NCBI GenBank assembly: GCA_000442125.1
Contig: KE546974.1
Span: 186,001 to 250,000 of the forward strand
Source of the DNA: Opeltia flavorubescens
Lineage: Eukaryota > Ascomycota > Lecanoromycetes > Teloschistales > Teloschistaceae
DNA: 64,000 nucleotides
Direction: 5' to 3'
Below are positions 26,601 to 40,881 of this stretch, one piece after another. The notes beneath the pieces were generated by a model that saw only the letters and a program-made list of their open reading frames with translations, was not told the DNA's origin and did no database searches. The position numbers and the translations under genes are program-made. Each line of letters begins with the position of its first letter. Positions within the stretch are counted from its first letter, which is position 1.

Positions 26601-28529
26601 AAAAAGCGGGCTAAAATATAATAAATAAACGCGAGGTTATTCCGAATAAAAAAATATACTAGAGTTGTTTAATTATTTAAATAAGTATTTAGGATTTATT
26701 TATTTATATAAAAGATATAAAATTAAATATAATTAATAAAAAGGAATTTTTATTTTCTATTATAACTATAGTTATAGTTTATACGGTTAAGCCGATATAA
26801 TATATATATTTTTTTATTTTTAATTATACCTTTAAAAAACTAATTTATCCTAGTTTAATATTATTTAATATTTTATATTAAATCTTTCTGTATTTATTTA
26901 AAAGAATATATAAAAATATAAAATAAACGCGTTAAAAAATAGTAGTATATAATAAATATCGAATATAAAAACGAAAATAATAATATATCTAATCTATAAT
27001 AAAAAATTATACTTAATATTAATAAATATTTTAATTATATCCGTTTTATTTTTTTATAAATCTCGTAAAAAATTTAACTAGCGAGAAATATTATTCTTTT
27101 TCTTTTTTTAATATTAGGCTCTTTTAATATTCCTATTAGTAACTTTCGATTTATTCCTCGTTTTAATATAGAATCTATAACCTTAATAGTTTTTATATAA
27201 TAGGATCCCCTATAAAATAAATTTAAAGGCGCTAGTCTATTATTTTACTTTTTAAAATCTATCGCTATAATTTTTTTTAAACTCTTTAATATTTATAAAT
27301 AAAATTTTATACTAAATAAAACGTTAGAAGGAAAGAATATTAAAGGTTTTTATTTTTTTAAAAATATTATTCTCTATTTTAAAAGAAGTATTAATATTTA
27401 AAATTAAGATATAAAATAAATTAAAAAATTAAAAATATATATTAAAGGTTTAAAAGAATAATTAATAGATTTTTAATTTATATATTAATATAAAATTTTT
27501 AGTTTAAATAATTTTTATAATACTATAATTACTTATTTTTAAAAAAATATAATAATTTTTATTTAATATTAGATTAGAATTTTTAAATAAATCTATAAAC
27601 TATAATAATTATATAGCGAAATTAAGGTGAAAACGCGGCTAAGTTATAATATATCCCGCTAGAGCGAATAATAAAAAAAGCTAGTTTTTAGTACTAATAT
27701 TATAAAAGTATCCGATTTTTATAATTTTATTTTAATACGCTTTTAATTTATTTTTATTTTATTTTATTATTATAATAAGCTCCCGCGTTTACTATAATTA
27801 ATATTTTTAAAAAATTTTTAACTTTATAAATAAATAAAGCTATTATAATCGTTTTAATAGTACTATTTATTATTAAAAAACCGCGATATTAAAAACGTAT
27901 ATATAATATATTAGGCGGTATTATAGTATAAAGTAATATCGAGTTATATATTTTTTTATTTATAATTTTTTTTTTATTAATTAAACGAGCTTTAAAAATT
28001 TTTTTAAAGATTTATATTAACGTTCGTTAAATTTTAAATAAAGTATATCGTACTAATAATATAAATAAAAATATTTTTAATAAAACGAAAACTCTAGTTT
28101 AATATTTTAATATTTAAATAACTAATATTTTTAATAATATAACCGAGGCTTAATATATAATATAAATAGTATTTAATATTATAGCGGAATTTTAATAGTT
28201 AATTTAAATAGTTTTCGAAATATTATAATAACTTAATAAATAAAAATCCGATCTAGTATAATAGTAAAATTAAATTCGTTTTTTAAAATATAATTATTTT
28301 AATTATAAAATTATATTAAAATATAAAATCTCGATTTTAAATAAAATTTATATATTTATTTAAATATTATTATTATTAGAAACGGCGAGACCTCTATTTC
28401 TATCTAATATTAAATCTAACTCGTATTCTAATAAAATATCGGATTATACTTAAAGTATATTTTAAACCTACCCCTATTAAAATATTTTTATAATTTAAAC
28501 TAATAATAATCCTTTAATATAAATTAATA

Positions 28530-29400
28530 TTATATTTTAGCTTCTATATTATTATCGCAGCCACGATATTCGATTACTTAAATATTAGCTCCTCGAGTAG
28601 TATTTAATATAAAGATCTTCCTTTTAATTTAATAAAAAATAGAAGGTTAACCCGAAGCCTATTATTATATTAATATAAAAAAAATAGTTAATAAAATATT
28701 ATTATTAATCTATTTTACTACTATTTATATAATTAATTAGGAGTTTATTAATATAAAAAAGCGCGGAGAATTTTGGAATAATATCCGTAGAAAACGGTAA
28801 AAAAAAATAAATAAAAATATTATTCCTTTTTTAAAATCTATAAAAGCGTTTAAAATATATAAAAATAATAAAGCTATTAAATTTAAAGATAATACTATTT
28901 TTTATTATTATATCGCTATTAATAAAATATTATTACCGATTATTTCGGTTAAATTAAAATATTTAAAGTTTTTATTTTTTTTTTATTAATATTATAGATA
29001 GTATTAGTTTTATTATTAATACGCTCTTTTTTAAATAATTCGTCTCCCTCGCTATTAATAATAAATACTCGCTTTTTTAGTAAAACTAGGGTATTTATAT
29101 ATTATTTAGCTATTAAACTAATCTAAATCGTATAAATAAAAACCGTTTATTAATAAATAAATAGGAATTTAAATTTATTAGATACTTTTAAATTAATAAA
29201 CCTTTTTATATATATTTAAAACCGCTTTAATAGATATAAATTTAAATAAAAAATATAAATAGGGAATAAATTATAGTATAGGTCGATAGTATAATAAATT
29301 TACAGGAATTAATAATTAGAATATTTATTAAAGGCTAGAAAAAACTATATTAAAAAATATAAATATATTATTTATACTACTTTTATTTTTATTACTAAAA
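28530..29400. repeat. Diverged direct repeat, unit 1 (approximate)
   Basis: Collinear similarity to about 33580-34280. The clearest match is the AATACTATTTTTTATTATTAT run followed by a CGCTAT-type word (near 28.9 and 33.77 kb). Other collinear matches flank it, including the AACCGC/GGTTTAATA-type segment at about 29.21 and 34.11 kb. Boundaries are rough, and AT-richness inflates apparent similarity. Confidence 0.35.
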
Positions 29401-32400
29401 AGCTTACTAGTTTTATTATTCTCGGGCCGGTTATATATATAGCGCCGTATTTATAAGTTATAATAGCTTTTAAAACTATAGAAAAATATATTTTTATTCT
29501 AGCTCTACTTATTATAAAAAAATAAAAAGGAATATTTAAATAGTATATAATAGAAATACTAGAAGGGAATTTATTATAAAATATTATTATAGATTTATTA
29601 AACGAATATATATTAATTAAAGCGCTAAAAGGTATTATTATTATATTAATATAGTAACCTCGTTTAATATAAGCTTAATATATATTTTATATTCTTTTTT
29701 AAATTTAAAAAAAATTATATTATATTAAATTAAATATTAGATTAAAATTAAATATTTATTTAATTTACCGCCCGGTATATATATATAGTATAATATTTAA
29801 ATTATTTTCCTTTATAATATTTTAAAGTAATTATAAAATTTAAGTATTAATTTTAATTTATTTTTAATAGAGATAATAATATATAAAAATAATAATTTTA
29901 TAAAAATTTTTAAATTTATAATAACTAGTAGTCTTTTTACGCTTATAATAAGTTTTTATTAAATTTTCAATATATTTTCGCTATAAATTTATTAATTTCT
30001 TAAAAAAATTCGATTATATATATATCTATATTAAATATATTAACTATATAATTTATTTATTTAAAAAAAATATAAAAATTTTTAAAACTATTTTTAATAA
30101 AATATATATACTAGTAAATTAAATTTAAAATATTTAATTAATATTTTTTTAAATCTTTTATTAATTATATATATTTTATATAAATATCGCTTTTATTATT
30201 ATATATTTTATACGGTATTAATATTCTCCTTCGCCTTTAACCCTCTATTTTTAATATTTAAAATCTAGTAATTAGTAATAATTTATATACCTACTATTTA
30301 TTCCGAATTTAATATAATATTTATATTAAATTTTAAAATCTGATATAAATTTCTATTTTTATTACTTTAAAGTCCTTAATATATAAAAAAAATTCGTTAG
30401 TTAAAACTTCCTCTAGTTATTAACGGTATAATATTAAAAGCGTTTTATAGTATTTATAAATACCTAGTTTTTTAACTAGTTCCGATTTTTACCGGTATAA
30501 TATTTTTTCTAGCCTCCTTTAAATAACTATAATTTCTTTTTTTTAAATAATACTTTTCCGTTAATATTTACTCGGCTTTTATTTATATTTTTACTTATTT
30601 TTAAAACTAATAATAGCTTCTTTTAATTACTTTAGTTTCTTCTCTTTAAATAATACTCCTCTATTAATATTTATTTGGTTTTTATCTACGTTTTTATTTA
30701 TTTTCGGGGTTAGTAGTAACTTTTTAAAATTATTTTATAATTTTAATTTTAGCTTTAATTATTATTAAAAAATTTAAATAAACGATTTTATTTTATTATA
30801 ATACCGTTCTATATTAATTATATATAAAAAAGACCTTTATAAAGAAACCCTTACTTATTTTTACTAGAAAAGATTTTTTTTAAATAAAGTATTAGAATTT
30901 ATTCTTTAATTTATTTATAGCGGGATATAATTTAATAAAACTTTAAATATAATATTATAAATAAAGCTTTAAATTCTTTTAAAAAAATACCTCCTATTAT
31001 ATAAATAAATTCGAATTTTTATAATAAAAAACTAGTTTAACTACTAGTCTTAATATAATAATTATAATATATTTTATAAAAATCTAAAAAAAATTTTTTA
31101 TTATAATTCTATAATTTTTTTTATTTAATTTTTTTTTTATCTATTTAATTTGATATTATTAATATTATTTTTATTATATTATATCTGGTATTATATTTTA
31201 ATAAATATTAAAAATTTATTATTAATTATATCTGAAACGGTATAAAAATAAATAATATCCGATAATTTTTTAATAATCGATTTTCTATCTATATTTTTAA
31301 ATATACTTTTAGCCGGCGTTTAAAGTAATAAAATTTATATAAATTTCTAAAAATTAAAAAATCGGATAATCTAATATAATATATAGTATTTTTCTATTTT
31401 CGTATTTATTTTAATAATAAAGTAATATTTTATATTCTATATAAAAAAAGCTGGCCGATATCCGGTAGAACTTTTATATAATATCGTCTAAATTTAAGTT
31501 TATTTTAAAAGATAATTTTAATAAAAAAATGAAATATAATAAACTTACGAATATTTAAATTATTATAGAAAGAATTTAAAAAAGGTATTATATAAAATTA
31601 TAAAAAAAATAAATTATTTAATTACTTTTATATAATAAATTATTAAATATAAAAGTATAGCTTTTTAATAATAAGTATTTTATTTTTATCGCTAACTCGT
31701 TATAAAAATAGGTTCTATTAATAATATCGGCTTTTTATATTGGAATATATAGAGTAGTACGGTAAAAGAGTTTAATAAAAGAAAGAAGAATTCGTTTTAT
31801 CTAGGCCTAATATTATATAGTCTTTTAATAGGTATAATAAGTTTAAAAATTATAAAATTAAAATCTATACTACCGTTAATAAATACTTTTATTATTTATT
31901 ATAGATTTATATTAAATATACGGTTTATATTTAAATTAGTATTTTTTAATAGTACTTTAATTATATTTAATTTTTAGAATTTATCTTTTATATAATTCGG
32001 ACGGACTATAAAAGCGAAACCGGGTTAATAATATAAATATATTATTAATTATACTAATAATAAATTCTAGTATATAATTTTTAGACTATTATAAATACGG
32101 TACTAGTACTATAAATATAAAAGTGGAAAAGTAGTAGAATAAACTTATAGATATCTATAAATTCTATTAATAGATATAATATATTAATCTATCTAGTTAT
32201 AATATAGCGCTTATATTATATAAATCTATTTCTAATTTTTTTAAAAAAAAAGTCTTTTTAATAATAATCGTTTAAAAAATTAAATTATTCTTTTAACTAT
32301 TTATTTATATATTATTCGCTCTGAAATTAATAAATTTATAAAATTATAGAATATATATTAAATAAAATTATAAAAATACTATTTAAATATAATATCTAGA

Positions 32401-33579
32401 TATTTATAAAAATTATATTATTATAATATAAAGTTTATTAAAAACTATACTTATTTATTTTTTAATAATAAATTTAAAAAATTTTAATAAAATATATAAA
32501 AATTTAATAAATCTATTTTTTTAAATATTAAAAGACTATTTAAAATTAATTTTTAGATATAAACGATTACTTTTTTTAATTAATATTAGATTAATATATT
32601 AACTAGTTTATAATATTAGACTTTAATCCTATATAGCTACTATTAATTCTAAAATAAAAATATATAATATTTTATAAAAACTATTATCTCGTTTTTCGGG
32701 ATATTATCTATAAGTATATATATAATAGCTAGTTATTTTTATTTAAGCTTTTAAATAAACCAAAAGGCGTATAAAATTAATAGCTATAAGATTTAGTATA
32801 ATTCTATATTTTATAATCGGAATTAATATTATAAAATAATTAATTAATATTAAATATTATAACTTTATATATTATATATATTTAATTATAACTTTTTTTT
32901 TAATTATAAAGTTTAGAAATAGAATAGTAGCGGGATTAATAGCGGGTAGATAAAATAGGTACTATTTAGTAAATAGGGACCTAGAGAATTAATAAAATCT
33001 TTTTAAATTTTAAAATATTAATAAAGCTAGATAAAATAATAGAATAATTATAGTAGTTTTTTTTTTATTATTTAGCTATAAATCTATTTTAAATATTTTT
33101 AATTTATAAAAATTTTAAAAAGTCGATTAAATTAAATATATTATAAATAATATTTATTATTCTATAAAAAAAAATTTTTTATAGTTTTATAGCGGGTTTT
33201 AAATATAATATTCGAAATTATTTCGAAAATTTATTAAAGATCTATCTAATATATAGCGAAATACTAATAATTATAGATTTTATCTCGATTAATATTTAAT
33301 TAAAGTAATATATAATTATATTATCGATTTATTATTAATTATTTTCTATAGTTTAATAATTATAATACTTTAATACGATTTTATTTTAGTTTATTTTTAT
33401 TTTATTTTTTTTTAGTTATAAATATATATAATAGACTAGGGTTAAATATTATCTAAAAAAGTTTATATTTAAATTATAGTAGAAATATTTAAGTTTTTTT
33501 TTAGCGAGATATAAAATAAAAAAAAAGCTATTATTTATTAATAAATTAGCTATTATATATACTATTATTGTATTAATAA

Positions 33580-34280
33580 AGCCTGGTTCTTTAACCGCTA
33601 GCTTTTTAAGTAGCGCGAAAATTATCTTTTTAATATAGAATAGAGGATTTATTTAAAGCCCGTTATTATATAATTATATTTAAACTATTATTAAAAAAAC
33701 TAGCTAGAAATTTATTAATATAAAATAGTAATATTTTAAAATAATAAAACTATTAAATATAAATATAATACTATTTTTTATTATTATACCGCTATAAATA
33801 AAATCGCTAATAAAATATTTCTACCGACTTTTTACTTTAAACCAGAACTTTATAGCTTTTTAAATCTTAACTTTTTTATTATTATAATTATCGATTTTTA
33901 AAGCTTTAGCTATACGGCTAGCACGCTTTTTTTTAAGCGATTACTCTTTATTATATTTAATAATAGTTACTCCTTTTTTTAATAAAAAAATAAAATTTTT
34001 ATATTCTCTAGTAATTTAAATAAAGCTAATAGGAAAGATTTTTTAATAAATAGATAAAAATTTAAATCGCTAGAGATTTTAAAGTTAAAAAAAGTTTTAA
34101 TATATTAATAAAACCGGTTTAATAAATTTAAGTTAAATTAAAAAATATAAATAAGTATTAAATTATAATATAAGTTAATAGAATAATAGATTTAGAAAAA
34201 TAAATAGTTAAAATATATATTAAAAATTAAAAGGAGCTATATTAAATAGTTTTAATTTAATATATATATATAATTATATA
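33580..34280. repeat. Diverged direct repeat, unit 2 (approximate)
   Basis: Partner of the unit at about 28.53-29.40 kb, roughly 4.9 kb downstream in the same orientation. It may reflect two paralogous genes within the giant element. Confidence 0.35.
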
Positions 34281-34665
34281 GTAGTAATAGCTATAAAAGC
34301 GAATTACTATAGTAAACGGTATATTAAAATTAGTATAGCTAGTATAATTAAAATAAATGGAATTAATAAATTTTTCGTATACGCTAAAATAAGCTAAACG
34401 TTTAAATATCTATTAGTAATCTAACTTTATTTATTAAACTATTTACTTTTTTATAATTATCTATTCTAATAATAATTATAAATTTAAATAATCTCGTTAT
34501 TTATAAATTATATACGATATTTATTCTTTACTACTCGCTATTTACTTATATAAATAATAGTAATTTTATTAATAATAGTAGTACTAATAGAATTTTAAAT
34601 AAAAAAAAAATATTTATATTAATTTAAATACTATTTAAATTTTTTTAAATAATATTTAGTATAAA

Positions 34666-34737
34666 TACTTCTATTAAAATTCGAACCTGAATATTTCAGG
34701 TTTTTATATAAATATCTTATTACTAGACTATAAAAGT
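34666..34737 (-). tRNA. tRNA-like relic, probably non-functional
   Basis: The minus strand folds like a 72-nt tRNA. The 7-bp acceptor stem, ACTTTTA with TAGAAGT, pairs at every position with one G-T. An A-box-like TAGTCTAGTAATAAGAT gives a 4-bp D stem. The B box is GGTTCGAAT in a T arm whose 5' strand TCAGG faces TTTAA, exactly what RIP would make of CCTGA. Segment spacing is canonical, with 23 nt between the D and T stems. The anticodon stem is poor, with two mismatches RIP cannot explain; the would-be anticodon reads AAA, and an 8-bp hairpin competes with the T arm. It could be a captured tRNA, a tRNA-derived SINE head, or coincidence. Confidence 0.33.
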
Positions 34738-34828
34738 ATAATATAAATTCGTTCTTATATTTATTAAAATATTTATTAATACTATTAAATCTTTTAATTA
34801 TAATTTCTAATCTTTTTTTAATTAAATT

Positions 34829-34972
34829 TATATCTATTTTTAATAAATCTAATAAAAATAAATTATTTTTTATAAATTCCAATTCTCCTTTAACCGAGCT
34901 TATACCTATTTTTAATAGATTTAATAGAGATAAACTATTTTTTATAAACTCGATACTCCCGCTATTACTTAA
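34829..34972 (-). repeat. 72-bp tandem repeat, two units
   Basis: Units 34829-34900 and 34901-34972 match over most of their length. Seventy-two is a multiple of three, and on the minus strand both units read as related 24-residue segments with the pattern EFIKN-L-LL-LLKI. This suggests an internal protein repeat of helical character surviving as a relic. Confidence 0.5.
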
Positions 34973-37900
34973 ATAAATAAGTAATAATAAAAATATAAAT
35001 AAAATCCTCTATTTAAAAATTATACAGTTTAAGCTCCTTAAATAATTTTTAATATAAAAACCTTTAATTTATAATTAAAAAAAAAGGTCTAATTAAAAAT
35101 ATAGATAGATATAATATAAAAAAATTTTAATATTTTATCGACTATTAATTAAAAGGTAATTATTAGTTTTTATTAAATTTAATCGCTCGATTATTAACTT
35201 TTTAAGCGATTTTTAATACAATTACCCTAGCTCTATAAATAAAAAAAAAACGAGTTAAAGAAAGGAGGGAATAAATTAAAAAAATTTAAAGGTAATTATA
35301 GCTATATTAATAAATATTAAAATTAAAATTGTATTTAAAAATATAAATTAGTCTTTTTTAAAATATTAAAAACCTAATTTAACTATAAACGCTAATAGCT
35401 TTTCTATAAAAAAATATATTGAAATAAAAATAAGTAAAAATTTTTAAATAGAAGTCCTTTTAAAGAATAATTTTATCTATTAAAAAATAGTAATATATAG
35501 TATAAAAGCGCGAAAGTAGGTAATAATATAAAATTCTAAAGTAGAATAATAGACTATAAAGTATAGAATATATAAAAATAAAAAAAAAATAATATAATTT
35601 AATTTAAAAGTTTAAAACCGCTATAAATAAATAATATAATTAATAATTTAGCTATTTAATCGAGTATTATATTTAAAAAAAAATAATATACTTTTATAAA
35701 TTAGATTTTATATATATTAAACTCGTTTATATATTTTAAATTTTATAATTATTTTAAAAGAATTTAAAGAATATTAATAGAATTAAATTAAAAATATAAC
35801 TAAAATATAATTAAAATTAAGATATTTTATATTATTTTTATTATAGAATATAATATAAGTTTATATATTAAATAAATATAATATATTTAATATATATAAT
35901 TATTTAAAATTTTATAAATTATAAAATTTAAAAGTATATTTATAGATAAACTAATATATAAAAGCTCTATAAATATTCTATTATTAAAACTAGCTTTATT
36001 AATATACTAGCTTTTAAAGTAATTTCGCTAGTATTTTATTATCCGGAAAATTTTTATAAAACTTCCTATCTACTTTATTAATAATAAAGCGGACTGTTTA
36101 TAATAACCCGCTATATATATAGCTATTTATAATATTTATAACTACCTACTTTAATTAAATTAGTTTATAAAGGCGGTAAAATTATAATAACTAAAATATT
36201 ATATTAATAAAATTAAAAGGAAGGTTATTTATTAAATTAAACGATTTTATAATAATATCGAATTTTTATTAACTATTCTTTATATTTAAAAAATATAAAT
36301 TATATATAATTAATCCTTCCTATTTACTATAGTATTATTATCGATATTTTCTATTCTATTAATAACATTTTTTATAGCGTTTTAATAAATAATATTTTAT
36401 TTTAATATTAGTATAATATTATTTAATATATTTAAAAAAAATTATATATATTAAAAATAGTTTAAAGCCTTTATTAAACTGGTTATTAAATTAGTAATTA
36501 AATTTTAATATATACTATAAAGCGATAAATATCGATTTTTATTATTAATATAATTAGATTAAAGGGCCTATATTAGCCGAATAAATAGATATTAATATAT
36601 TAATTAATCTTTTTATACTAAATCTTTTTTATATTATTCTATAATTTATTATATTTTTTTATTTTAAAAAGTTTTATTAATATTATTAAAAGCTTTAATA
36701 AAATTTAAAAAATTTAATTTTTTATTAATATAATATTTTAATATCGCTTTTTTTTTTTTTTTTTTTTTAACTAGATTATTTTTTTTTTTAATATAGTATT
36801 TTTTTTTAATATTAAATTCTAAACGGCTTTTTTTAAAAATTTTTTTTTTATTTTTTCTATATTTTATATTAATAGTATTAGTAAACCGTTATAAATTATA
36901 TAGCTGGTTTTTAATAATTTAGCTTTAATAATAATATTTTAGCTTATAATAAAAAGATTATTTAATATAATAAAATAGAAATATAGGCTAATAATAATAT
37001 AATAGTTAGTATAATAAAAGAAAAAAAAAAGGTTAAATAAATAAATAAAGATAAAAAAATAAAAAATATAAAAAAAAATAAATTAGAATTTAATTAATCG
37101 TTAGATAATTATATTTTTAATAATAATCTCGCTTATTATATAACTAATTATTTTTTAAAAAACTTTTTATTAATTTTTTATTATAGGTTTATCGAATTAT
37201 AAAAAGAAATTTTATATTTATATTACTATTTATTAGCGCTATAGCTTTTATATTTTTATAGCCTTTTAATAATAGTAATATTTAATTTATAATAGAATAC
37301 CTTTTATCCGTATTAAATTTAAAAAATATTTTACTTTTTTTAAAGTAAAACCTTTAATTTATAATTAATAATTAGGTTAATTTTATCTATATTATCTATA
37401 ATATATTTTATAACCCGACCGGGCCTTTTAAAAATATTTAAATTATAAAAAAACCGGTATCTAGCGATTCTACGAAAATTTTAAAATAAAAAGTAGTACT
37501 TTATTATAATATTAGCGTTACCTTTAATTTAATTTTATATTATTAATAATAGGATATAATATTTTACTATAATATTATTATTATTATTTACTTAAATATA
37601 TTTAATATTATAAAAATCTAATAAATAAAAAAATATAATAATATCAAACTATTAATAATAAAAAAATAAGAGTTTAAATTTTAATAAATCTTAAATATAA
37701 AAAGCGGCTATTTTTTTTTAACTTTTTTTTTTTTTAACTAATTTTTAAATTAAATTCTTTAGTATTAAATTAAATAATAGTTAATAAATTATTTTATTTA
37801 TATTATTTTAGATATTTATCTAGCTTTATATCTAATTATTATAAATATATAACTCCCGCGCTCGAGTATTAACGGTTTATAATATCTAGTAAATATAAAT

Positions 37901-40881
37901 TTTATAGGTTATTAAATAGAAAAAAAAAGGACTGCCTATTTATATATAATCCGACTTTTATATATTTTTTTACTTATTATTAAAACCGTTAAAATCCTAC
38001 GCGATTATAAATTTAAATTATACTAGTTTTTAAATTAGGCTAAATAAGTTTTTAATAATAAAGTTAACCTTAATATAACTATTAAATATAATATTAGCTT
38101 TTTAATTATTTATATTATTAATATTATTTATAATACTAGTAATTTTAATATCTTTTTTATAAAAATTATCGATTTTTATTATAGGAATAACTATAATACC
38201 GCTAAAATTTTAAGAATAAAAAAATATTTAAAGGTTTTAAAAGCCGAAAAAATAAAAAACCGCTATTATTTTAACTAAATTAATAATCTAAAGTTTAATT
38301 TTCTAAATAGAGCTAAACGCGACGGTTTTTTTTTATATAATAGTTTAAAGTATAAATTATTTAGTAAATTTAATTATAAATATCTACTAGTACTTTATTA
38401 TTTAACTATTTTTTTTTTATTCTTTTATATAACTAGTGGAATAGTTTATTCCTTTTTTTTATATATAATCCTTTACTTCTACTCTTTAATAATTTTTAGT
38501 ATAAAATAGCCGCTAGTATAAATAAATTTAAAATATTATTAATATTTTTTAAACGATTAATAAAATAAATTCGGGATTTTTATTTTTTAAAAACTATTAA
38601 AGGTAAACGGTACTATTATATTATAAATTAAATAAAATATTATATAATTATCTACAAACTTTAAATATTTTATAAAACCGAAATTAGAAAATTCTCGCTT
38701 TTAATTTATAGGTCTTAGAGTTTTTAAAAAATTATATTTATAAAATACTCGCGGTAGGTATTTTAATCTAGAAGATTTTATTAAATCTAAATTTAAATAG
38801 GATTATTCTATTATATAATTATAGACTAGACTAATAAGTTTAATATATAGTAATTTATTTTTTAATACTATTTTAATACTATTATTATTATTTTAAAAGC
38901 AATTCCGCTTTATAATTAAAAGTCTGCCGCTATTATTAAATTCTTTTATAGTCTATTTTTATATACGTTTATATTTTAGTATTTTCTTTAAATTTCTAAA
39001 CTTAAATTATTATATTTTATCTAAAAAATAAAAGCCGGGTCTTTAATTTAAATCTATTAATAAAATATTTTAAAAGCTGGTTTTTTTTATTTAGTCTTTC
39101 CTTTCTTAAAATCCTCCTTTTAATCTATATAATAATTATTATTATTTATTAATAGCTCCAGCTACGGTTATTAATTAAAACCCGCTATTTATTTTAAATT
39201 TTTTATTATTTTTTACTACCGCGAATATTAAATTAATAAACGATTAAAAGTTTTTAATAAATATTAATTTATAAACTAAATATAATATTTAAAACTTTAA
39301 TTAATATAATAATAACCCGGTTAATTTTATAAAATATAGCGATCTTAAGTTTTAAAATTTATATCTAGCGGTAAAAAATCGGTATTTAATCTACTTTAAT
39401 TAAAAACTATTAAAAATATAAAATATAAAAATAAAGTACTTTATATATAAAAAAAAGAATATAACTATAAAAGGTTTTTAAATTAGCGGTAATTTTTTTT
39501 ATATATATATTAAAAACTTTTAATAATAATAATATTATATAATAATATAATTATAAAATATTATATAATTTTTAAACTTTATTTTAACTATTTTTTATAA
39601 TTATAATATTATTTCGCTACTTTTTTATTATAAATTCGCTATATTTTTCTAGTTCCGTTATAAAAATTCGACTATATATATATTTATATATATAATATTT
39701 ATTATAAATTTAAAATTATTTTAAAAGTTTTTAATTATTTTTAAAACTTTTATTAAAAAAAAGTTTATTTTAATATTTTAATTTAAATATTTAAATATTT
39801 ATAATAATTCTATTAATATTATTTATAGGTGCTATTTTTTATATTATATATTTTACTTAATATAAGTTCCTTTAAAATATAAAAAATCTATATTTTTTTT
39901 TATTTTTAATCCTCTATCTTTTATTTAAATTACCTCGCCGGCGGTAATAATATATAAATTTTTTACTTATTCTAAATTATATAAAGTATATTAATAAATT
40001 TATTAGAAATAATAATATAAAAGTTTACCGCTTTAATTATTTAAAAAACTTTAATATATATCTAGTTATAAATATATATCTCGCGAGTTTATATATTTAA
40101 CTTAATATATTTTAATAACCGAATCTATAAATTATTAATTATTATAGCGAATATAATTTAAATAAAAAATTAAATATATTTAAATAAATAAAAGATTTTA
40201 TTTTTTTTTTTTTTAAAGCTTTATTATTTTTTATATTTAATAGTATATATAATATAAAAATTTCTATATTAAAATACTTATTATTAATAGTTCTAGCTTT
40301 TAATATTTATTAATTAATATATATAAATTTTACGCGAGTATTATTATATATAATTAAGATACTAATATTTTTTAAAAATAGTCTAATATATATTAATTAA
40401 AATTAAATTAGAATATAATAATTTTATAAATATTATATTTAATACGGATTTAATTAATTTATTTTAATAAATAAATTAAATAAATATAAAAATAAATTCT
40501 AAATTTTTTTTAATTATATAATTTAGAGATATAAATTTTAAATTTAATTTTTTAAATTATAGTTATTTATTTTTAATATTTTTTTATTAATTAAGTTTTT
40601 TTTATATATATAAAATAAATTTATAGATAAAATTTAAATAAAATTTTATAAATATAAGCTTAATTAAAAAATAAATATAAAAAATAAATTATAATAAAAG
40701 TTAATAAAGCTATAAATTAATACTAGTATATATTTATATAATATAATAAAATTTAAAAAGTATTATATTAAATAATTTTTAAAATTTTATAAATATTAAA
40801 TAAATAAAATTTTAAAATATAAAAGGGTATCGCGGTATATTTAATTATAAAAGAGCTTTATAAATTTAATATAATAAAAAC
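34973..40881. other. RIP-decayed right part of the giant element, unassigned
   Basis: About 5.9 kb without open frames. Long T-rich runs occur near 36.74-36.86 kb, and a segment near 39.56-40.02 kb resembles 29.90-30.34 kb. No gene family is legible. Confidence 0.4.

Larger units (their letters stand above)
23689..34600. other. RIP-decayed body of the giant element, unassigned
   Basis: About 11 kb of AT-rich sequence with no open frame above 60 codons and no further copy of the gypsy LTR. Scattered GC words imply former coding or structured DNA. A diverged direct repeat (about 28.4-29.4 versus 33.4-34.4 kb) is the only internal organisation I could support. Confidence 0.45.

Noticed and set aside
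34631-34882. 83-residue open frame on the minus strand as an intact gene
   Set aside because: It is rich in I, K, N, L and Y as expected from random AT-rich DNA, its end overlaps the tRNA-like relic, and its start falls within the 72-bp repeat. Treated as part of a relic.
36740-36870. Poly-T tracts as a LINE or SINE tail
   Set aside because: T and A runs are everywhere in the RIP-decayed block, and no target duplication or LINE coding remnant accompanies them.
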